Below are positions 52,101 through 57,798 of a stretch of DNA of 64,000 nt, one piece after another. A program made the position numbers and the translations under genes. Under the pieces are notes generated by a model, which saw only the letters and a list, made by a program, of their open reading frames with translations, was not told the origin of the DNA and ran no database searches. The first letter of the stretch is position 1. Each line of letters opens with the position of its first letter. The stretch is from an uncultured Collinsella sp. (GTDB lineage: Bacteria; Actinomycetota; Coriobacteriia; Coriobacteriales; Coriobacteriaceae). The DNA lies in contig CAKUGA010000001.1 in NCBI GenBank assembly GCA_934654515.1, positions 1 to 64,000 on the forward strand. Direction: 5' to 3'.

Positions 52101-52171
52101 TCGCTGCCATGGCCGGCATCGGCGCGCTGGCCGTCGCGGGCGGCGCGGCCCTGTACCGCAGGCGCCGCTAG
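40154..52171 (+). CDS. Giant cell-wall-anchored adhesin with pilin-type isopeptide repeats
   Basis: A 4005-residue protein. Signal peptide 1-~48 ends in TSASA. A fibro-slime/PA14-like region follows ([22 protein letters not shown], ~290-310), then SpaA-like modules (~400-480 and from ~700: [34 protein letters not shown]). From ~1147 on come about 14 streptococcal-pilin isopeptide-type units, each opening K-x-L-x-GR and closing F-x-N-x-Y. Two DUF11 modules (~2434-2690) and three DUF5979-like modules are interspersed. The end is a Gly/Ser linker, MPDTG sorting signal, hydrophobic helix and RRRR. It should be sortase-linked and adhesive; no sortase gene is in the window. ATG 40154 follows GGGGAGGG. 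GC content rises sharply after ~49000. Confidence 0.9.
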   Translation: [4005 protein letters not shown]

Positions 52172-52182
52172 CGATATGCACG

Positions 52183-52217
52183 AGTGGGGCGAATCCATCC
52201 GATGGGTTCGCCCCACT
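52183..52217 (+). terminator. Hairpin after the giant adhesin gene
   Basis: AGTGGGGCGAA and TTCGCCCCACT (52183-52193, 52207-52217) pair perfectly. There is no T-run, so termination efficiency is uncertain. Confidence 0.5.
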
Positions 52218-52259
52218 TGCCCTGCTGGGCGGGAGCGGGTAAGATATACCGAGCGCCTA

Positions 52260-52364
52260 GCGCGTTCGATGGGTTCGGATGACGACATGTTCCGAATCTG
52301 GTCAGGTCCGGAAGGAAGCAGCCATAAGGAGCCTCTGGCGGGCATCCGAATCCATCGAGTGCGC
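52260..52364 (+). ncRNA. ffs: Signal recognition particle RNA (4.5S type)
   Basis: The apical tetraloop and symmetric/asymmetric loop region GGTCAGGTCCGGAAGGAAGCAGCC, which binds Ffh, is present (52299-52322). The terminal helix pairs 52260-52281 with 52343-52364 almost perfectly. The ~105-nt length fits small bacterial SRP RNA. A second hairpin TTGCGCGGTTT/AAACCGCGCAA follows at 52370-52394. Confidence 0.92.
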
Positions 52365-52440
52365 TATTCTTGCGCGGTTTTACCAAACCGCGCAATGCTC
52401 GACGCTGCGCGCCATCCAGGGCGACAATTTGTCATTCAAA

Positions 52441-52479
52441 AGGCAGGGCATGACCAGAAGGTCAATGCCCTGCCTTTTT
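52441..52479 (+). terminator. Terminator after SRP RNA
   Basis: A 15-bp stem with one bulge (52441-52455, 52460-52475) is followed by TTTTT. Confidence 0.85.
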
Positions 52480-52905
52480 CATGCCAACTTGTTCGCCCTG
52501 GATGGCGCTCGCTGGCGTTGCCAAAACATCGATGAGCCATTCTCCGGGCGCGATGAGTGTCTCGCTGGTCCTCGGCTTCGCCTGCGGGATCGCTCGACTA
52601 CCAAACGCCCTGCCGGCTCTCGCGGGTTGCCGACCAAAACCACCTGAAGGGTCACATTTATCTGATAATTTGATCCCGTGCTTCTTGCTGCTCGTTGGCG
52701 TTATTTGAAGCGCGGTGGCCACGTGGTTCATGAGACGGCGGTGCTGTCTCCTTTTTTTGCAAGTAAAGAGGTCCGTTTGCGAACGAGCTTCGACTACTGA
52801 AGATGCGATGTTCGCACTAACGACATAGCGTAATTACGGCATTGTTGGTTTACGCACAAATTGAAGAAATCTAAAAGATGCGTCGATTTCACTTCGCCCG
52901 CAGCG
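52480..52905. other. Gene-free decayed interval
   Basis: No supported gene. The segment 52667-52778 is a diverged copy of 54561-54669, the sequence following the istB remnant. Position 52630 carries GACCAAAACCACC, a fragment of the palindrome seen at 20832. It looks like eroded insertion-sequence material. Confidence 0.5.
52667..52778. repeat. ~110-bp diverged direct repeat, left copy
   Basis: It aligns with 54561-54669 over its length (TTGATCCCGTG, CACGTGGTTCATGAGACG, GTAAAGAGG-CCGTTT), with about 70% identity by eye. Together the copies bracket the DUF4143 gene, its iterons and the istB remnant. Confidence 0.6.
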
Positions 52906-54183
52906 TTACGGCGCGAGAACGTCCAATGGAACAACTTGGACGCCGCGGTCGGTAACATAGGCTTGTGAACCAAATCCAATAATCGCTACTTTAGAAACCG
53001 GCGGGGTGTTTCCGGCAGCAACCATCCGCTCTTCGACGGCAACAAGATTGTCAGATGCCTCTTCGATTTGAGCGGAACTGAGCTTGACCTCAACGGGAAT
53101 CCACATCCCACCTGGAGCCGCTATGACAGCGTCGACCTCAAGATCGCGGGAATCGTGATAGTGATAAAGGCCCATTCCGTTTGCCCTCGCATAGACCCAT
53201 AGATCATGGAGCGCCAACGATTCGAAAAGCAGCCCAAGTGTCTTGAAGTCCGACAGCAACGTCTCCACAGTCGCCCCGAGCGCAGCCGCTACAAGCGACG
53301 GGTCGGCAAGATGATGCTTACGCGCCTCCCTCAGATGCACCGGAGATCTCATCGCGGGATTCCATGCGGGGATATCGCAGACGAAACTCAATCTGCTAAG
53401 AAGGGATATGTATGATGCCGCTGTTTGTCTCGATACGTCGCCACCCAAATCGGCCACAAGCGTCTTGAGCGTCGCAAGAGTGGATTCGTTGCGCGCCAAC
53501 GACGCGATGACGGCTTTCACTTTCTCAGGATCTCGTCGAGAGCCATCGACGCGGGGGATGTCTTCCTCAGCGACTATCTCGATATATCGTTTTGCCGTCG
53601 CGGACGCAATTCGCGCGTCACGCCCAATCGACGCCGGCCATCCACCGCAAACGATGCGCTCGGCGATCTCGGCAGAACCCATCGATCCGAAGGCGCCACT
53701 GAACTTTTCGCCAGAAATGATGCCCGACAGCTTAACCGCACCGCTAGATTTCCCAAGTTCGAAAAGCGTCATGGTGTCCATGCGCAATTTGGCGAACCTT
53801 CCAGCGCCGCTGTGCATCGGCCGCTCATTGTCTCGCGGTGTCGCCGACCCCGTAAATATGAACTGGCCAGGCTCGCCGCCGCGGTTGTCGCACTCAAACC
53901 GTGCCGCGTCCCAAAGTTTCGGAACCTCCTGCCATTCGTCGATCAGCCGCGGCACCTCGCCGGAAACGGCAAGCGCCGGGTCCGTCTCGGCACGGAAGCG
54001 ATTCTCGAAGTTGCGCGACGGGTCCATGAGGAGGAGCCTGGACGCCGCACGGGTCCCGGCCGTGGTTGTCTTCCCGCACCATTTAGGTCCTTCGATGAGA
54101 ACGGCACCGAATATCCCAAGCATCTGGTCGAGCTCATTTTCGATAATTCTAGCGTAGTACTTTTTTGGCATAGTTTTCACCAT
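52906..54183 (-). CDS. Second orphan AAA+ ATPase with DUF4143 domain
   Basis: The 425-residue protein has Walker A GPKWCGKTT (~36-44), Walker-B-like PRLIDEWQEVPKLWD, sensor FIFTGSATP, then the DUF4143 region (YISLLSRLSFVCDIPAWNPAMRSPVHLREARKHHLADPSL) and a PD-(D/E)xK-like end (LEVDAVIAAPGGMWIPVEVKLS). It has the same family and build as the gene at 18022 but is a different subgroup, as identity is low by eye. It begins at 54183 or 54171 (both in frame, neither with a strong site). Four 23-bp iterons precede it, and insertion-sequence debris on both sides suggests it arrived by transfer. Confidence 0.82.
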   Translation of the reverse strand: MVKTMPKKYYARIIENELDQMLGIFGAVLIEGPKWCGKTTTAGTRAASRLLLMDPSRNFENRFRAETDPALAVSGEVPRLIDEWQEVPKLWDAARFECDNRGGEPGQFIFTGSATPRDNERPMHSGAGRFAKLRMDTMTLFELGKSSGAVKLSGIISGEKFSGAFGSMGSAEIAERIVCGGWPASIGRDARIASATAKRYIEIVAEEDIPRVDGSRRDPEKVKAVIASLARNESTLATLKTLVADLGGDVSRQTAASYISLLSRLSFVCDIPAWNPAMRSPVHLREARKHHLADPSLVAAALGATVETLLSDFKTLGLLFESLALHDLWVYARANGMGLYHYHDSRDLEVDAVIAAPGGMWIPVEVKLSSAQIEEASDNLVAVEERMVAAGNTPPVSKVAIIGFGSQAYVTDRGVQVVPLDVLAP

Positions 54184-54198
54184 TGCTTACCAGCACGT

Positions 54199-54285
54199 TT
54201 AACCAAATTTACAGTTTTCATTTAACCAGATTTCAATTATTTGATTAACCAGATTTACACATTTCAATTAACGAAACAGATTAAA
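54199..54285. repeat. Four iterons with exact 23-bp period
   Basis: TTAACCA(A/G)ATTT blocks have their AACC at 54201, 54224 and 54247, with a degenerate fourth (TTAACGAAACAGATT) at 54270. The array starts 16 bp before the DUF4143 start codon. It parallels the 33-bp array at 19414, and TTTACA occurs in units of both. Confidence 0.75.
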
Positions 54286-54608
54286 CACGAGGTGCGCGGC
54301 AGCAGCCCGGAGAGCGTCGCCCCCGCCGCGAACTCCTCATCCTGGACGAGCTGGGCTACGTGCCGCTGGACATCGAGGGCGCGAGGCTGCTGTTCCAGGT
54401 GATGTCGGTGCCGGAGGGCAGGCAGAGCATGATCGTCACGGCCAACATAGAGTTCAGCAAGTGGGTGACCGTGTTCGGCGACGACAAGATGGCGGCGGCT
54501 GTCGTGGACAGGCTCGTCTACACGGGCAGGCTCGTGGAGTTCAACGGCGCAAGCTGCAGAATTGAATCCCGTGTTTTGTGCTGCTTGCTGGCGTTGCCTG
54601 GGCATTGA
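54285..54608 (+). pseudogene. Remnant of IS21-family helper ATPase IstB
   Basis: The frame reads RELLILDELGYVPLDIEGARLLFQV, then TANIEFSKWVTVFGDDKMAAAVVDRLVYTGRLVEFNGASCRIES, the C-terminal half of IstB (Walker B region to end). The N-terminal half with the P-loop is missing: a stop codon at 54282 and unrelated sequence precede it. The partner transposase istA is absent. It ends in a non-family tail, so the 3' end is also altered. Confidence 0.8.
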
Positions 54609-54669
54609 TGGCTACGTAGTTCAAGAGACGTTGCTGCTGCTTGGATTTTGCAGTTAAAGAGGCCCGTTT
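54561..54669. repeat. ~110-bp diverged direct repeat, right copy
   Basis: The counterpart of 52667-52778. It overlaps the tail of the istB remnant and runs into the terminator stem at 54656. Confidence 0.6.
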
Positions 54670-54702
54670 CCCCGGTTTTGGTTGGGGAAACGGGCCTCTT
54701 TT
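54656..54702. terminator. Bidirectional terminator
   Basis: A perfect 18-bp stem (54656-54673, 54684-54701) with A-rich left and T-rich right ends lies at the 3' end of the anchored coiled-coil gene. Confidence 0.85.
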
Positions 54703-54745
54703 GCCTCTGGGTTTGTGGATTGACGAAGGTGATGCCCGCCGGCAA

Positions 54746-55768
54746 CTACTTTGAGTTCTTGATGCGGCGGGTGGCTGTGGCGGTTATTCCGAGGCCTGCG
54801 GCGGCGATTGCTGCGAGTGCGATTGCGCTCGGTGCTGCGTCTCCCGTGTTCGCGAGCTTGCCGGCGGTCGTATCTGCTTGCTTGCCGATGCTCGAGTTCG
54901 CTTGCTTGGTGGAGCTCGGTGCGGTGTCTTTGCCGGTCGCGGGCGAGCCGGCGGGCTGTGCCGTCTCGGCCGGTTGCGTCGAGCCGGAGGGAGGCGTTGT
55001 CTCGGCGGGTTTCGTCACCTCGGGCGAGGTTGCCTTGTCTGCCGCGGCTTTTGCCTCTTCGTATGCCTTGCAGGCGTCGTCATAGGCCGCTTGTGCCTTT
55101 TCCAAATCGCCGAGGAGCGCATTTCGCTTGGCTGTTTCCTCGTCGATGCGGGCTTTGGCCTCCGCCGCCGCACTCTCGAAATACTGAACGTGTCCTTTCT
55201 GACTTTCGAGGCGGCGACGGTAGCCGTCAAGCTCCGTTTCACAAGATTCTTTTTGCATTTTTGCCGCCATGATCTCCGAACGCAGCTGCTTAATAGTTTC
55301 CTTATCAGCTTTGCTAGGTGCCCCGCTGTCGAGCACCTTAGCTAATTCTGCCTCAAGATTGCTTACCCGGTTGCTGGCCTCGTCGTATTTGGCTTGGGCT
55401 GCATCGACGTTCGCTTGCATGTCGGGAAGGGGTTTCCTATAGTTGGCGGCATACGCCAACATCTTCTCGTAGAGCTCTTGAAACCAGGCAATGTCAGCAT
55501 CGATTTCCGCAAGTTTCTCGGAACTTGCGGCGGCTTTTGCGGCTTCGAGGTTTTTGAGCGCTTCCTGCATGGCTGCATACGCTTTTTCTTTTTCGGCTGC
55601 CGCGGTTTCGCTCAAGGCCGCGGCAGCCGTCTGCAAGGCAACCGCATCGACGGGGGAGCTGGTTTCTGCCGCGATCGCCGTTACGGGGGCGATTCCCGCG
55701 ACAAGTGCCGCGGAAAGGGCGATGCCCATGGTTGCTCGTCTTGCTCTTCTTGCGAGAATGTCGTTCAT
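54746..55768 (-). CDS. Secreted coiled-coil protein with LPxTG-like anchor
   Basis: The 340-residue protein has a signal peptide (basic RRARR, hydrophobic MGIALSAALVAGIAPVTAIAA), a long Ala/Glu/Lys coiled coil (~45-245), a Pro/Thr/Ser-rich wall-spanning linker (~245-305), then LANTGD, a hydrophobic helix and a basic tail (RRIKNSK). LANTG is a relaxed sorting motif. It is probably a surface spacer or adhesion protein. Family not recognised. It is the second anchored protein in this 15-kb stretch. Confidence 0.75.
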   Translation of the reverse strand: MNDILARRARRATMGIALSAALVAGIAPVTAIAAETSSPVDAVALQTAAAALSETAAAEKEKAYAAMQEALKNLEAAKAAASSEKLAEIDADIAWFQELYEKMLAYAANYRKPLPDMQANVDAAQAKYDEASNRVSNLEAELAKVLDSGAPSKADKETIKQLRSEIMAAKMQKESCETELDGYRRRLESQKGHVQYFESAAAEAKARIDEETAKRNALLGDLEKAQAAYDDACKAYEEAKAAADKATSPEVTKPAETTPPSGSTQPAETAQPAGSPATGKDTAPSSTKQANSSIGKQADTTAGKLANTGDAAPSAIALAAIAAAGLGITATATRRIKNSK

Positions 55769-55944
55769 CTCGGCACCTCATTTCAAGGGTCGGCGACTCA
55801 CTTGGTAGCACTAATGTAAGTATATCAGGCGATTAACCTGCTCTTGAATCCCGTTAGAAATAACGAGCTGCTTACGCATCATTTGGGCTCTTCGTACTAT
55901 CATGATTCGAATTGAGTGTGGATGATGATAGGGAGCGCCTTTTT

Positions 55945-57798
55945 ATGATTGAGTTGCTCAGGCGTTTTGGTGGTAAGTTTCGCCGATATATGGTGATCGG
56001 TCCTGCGTGCAAGCTGATCGAAGTGGTATTCGACCTACTTACGCCGCTGGTGATTGCGCAGATGATCGACAAGGGCATCGGCGCGCACGATGTGAACGCC
56101 GTCGTCCACTACGGTATGCTGCTTGGCGCCATGGCTGTGATCGGCATCTCGTTTACGCTCGTCTGCCAAAAGATGGCGGCGCTCACCTCGCAGGGCATGG
56201 GCACCGATATTCGCGGCGCGCTCTACGAGCACATCAATAAGCTGAGCTATGCCGAGCTCGATCGCTTTGGCACGCCGTCGCTCATCACGCGCATCACCAA
56301 CGACGTCAACCAGGTGCAGCTGGCCGTGGCGCTGGGCGTGCGCATGCTTATCCGCTGGCCTTTCCTGGCGGTGGGTTCCATGGTCGCTGCCCTCGCCATC
56401 GACCTTAAGCTCGGCATCATCTTCTTGATCTGCACGCCCGCCATCGGCCTGGTGTTTTGGTTTGTCATGGCGCGCTGCATCCCGTACTACAAACAGCTGC
56501 AGGCAAAGCTCGACCGCATCGCGCTTATCTGTCGCGAGGGGCTTTCGGGCGCCCGCGTGGTCCGTGCGTTTGTGCGTGAAGACCACGAGCGTGAGCGTTT
56601 TGCCCAGGCTGCCGATGACCAGGCGCATGTCGCCATTGCGGTGGGCAAGCTCTCGTCGATCCTCAACCCCGTCACGTTTTTGGTGATGAACCTGGGCGTG
56701 TGCGCCATCCTGTGGGTGGGCGGCATCCAGGTCAACGTGGGCGAGCTTACGCAGGGCCAGGTCATGGCGTTTGTCAACTACATGACGCAGACCCTCACCT
56801 CCATCGTCTACGTCGCCAACCTGGTCGTGGTCTTTACCAAGGCGAGCGCCAGCGCGTCGCGTATCAACGAGGTGCTTAACTGCGCGCCGAGTATCACCGA
56901 CGATGGCAACCAGCCGGTCGCCCTGCCCGAGCCGAACGCGGCAGGCGCCGCTGCCCCGGTCCCCGCGCTGAGCTTCAGCCACGCGAGCTTCTCCTTTGGC
57001 GCGGGCGCGGCCAACGCCGTTGATGACGTGACTCTGGAGCTGCCGCTGGGCAAAACGCTCGGCATTATCGGCGGCACGGGCAGCGGTAAGTCGACGCTCG
57101 TCTCGCTCATCCCGCGCTTGTACGATGCGGGTGTCGGCAGCGTGAACGTGATGGGTGCCGACGTGCGCTCTTGGCCGCTCGACCAACTGCGCCACGTGGT
57201 CGCGACCGTCCCGCAGCGCGCATCGCTGGTGAGCGGCACCATCCGCAGCAACCTGACCTGGCGCGACGAGTCCGCGACCGATGAGGAGCTCTGGGCGGCG
57301 CTCGATATGGCGCAGGCCAGCGAGTTCGTGCGCAACAAGCCGCAGGGCTTGGATGCCCCGGTCGAGGCGGGCGGCAAGAATTTCAGCGGCGGTCAGCGTC
57401 AGCGTCTGACCATCGCGCGCGCCCTGGTGGGCTCGCCGCAGATTCTGATCATGGACGATTCCGCCTCGGCGCTCGACTTTAAGACCGACGCGGCGCTTCG
57501 CCATGCCATTCGCGAGCGCAGCGCGCGCGGTGCCGCCGAGGGCGGGCTGCCGCTGACGACCGTCATCGTGAGCCAGCGCGTCTCGACTGTGCGCGATGCC
57601 GACATGATCTGCGTGCTCGACCACGGCTCGGTCGCGGGCCTGGGCACGCACGACGAGCTGTACGCGGGCTGCCAGCTCTACCGCGAGATCTGCCAGTCGC
57701 AGCTTCGTCGCGAGGAGCTCGAGGGCCAGCAGGGGAGCGCGGCGTCCGCGTCCGTCCCGACTGCCTCTGCATCCACCTGCGCAAAGGAGGGCTGCTAG
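55945..57798 (+). CDS. Heterodimeric ABC exporter half (degenerate Walker B), second pair
   Basis: The 617-residue half-transporter has six transmembrane helices, Walker A GGTGSGKST, signature FSGGQRQR and Walker B LIMDDSASALD. As in the gene at 29282, Asp replaces the catalytic Glu. A ~25-residue Ala/Ser/Pro-rich tail is added. ATG 55945 has AGGGAG; a GTG at 55912 is in frame but less likely. The next gene starts at the base after its stop. There is no adjacent regulator. Confidence 0.88.
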   Translation: MIELLRRFGGKFRRYMVIGPACKLIEVVFDLLTPLVIAQMIDKGIGAHDVNAVVHYGMLLGAMAVIGISFTLVCQKMAALTSQGMGTDIRGALYEHINKLSYAELDRFGTPSLITRITNDVNQVQLAVALGVRMLIRWPFLAVGSMVAALAIDLKLGIIFLICTPAIGLVFWFVMARCIPYYKQLQAKLDRIALICREGLSGARVVRAFVREDHERERFAQAADDQAHVAIAVGKLSSILNPVTFLVMNLGVCAILWVGGIQVNVGELTQGQVMAFVNYMTQTLTSIVYVANLVVVFTKASASASRINEVLNCAPSITDDGNQPVALPEPNAAGAAAPVPALSFSHASFSFGAGAANAVDDVTLELPLGKTLGIIGGTGSGKSTLVSLIPRLYDAGVGSVNVMGADVRSWPLDQLRHVVATVPQRASLVSGTIRSNLTWRDESATDEELWAALDMAQASEFVRNKPQGLDAPVEAGGKNFSGGQRQRLTIARALVGSPQILIMDDSASALDFKTDAALRHAIRERSARGAAEGGLPLTTVIVSQRVSTVRDADMICVLDHGSVAGLGTHDELYAGCQLYREICQSQLRREELEGQQGSAASASVPTASASTCAKEGC

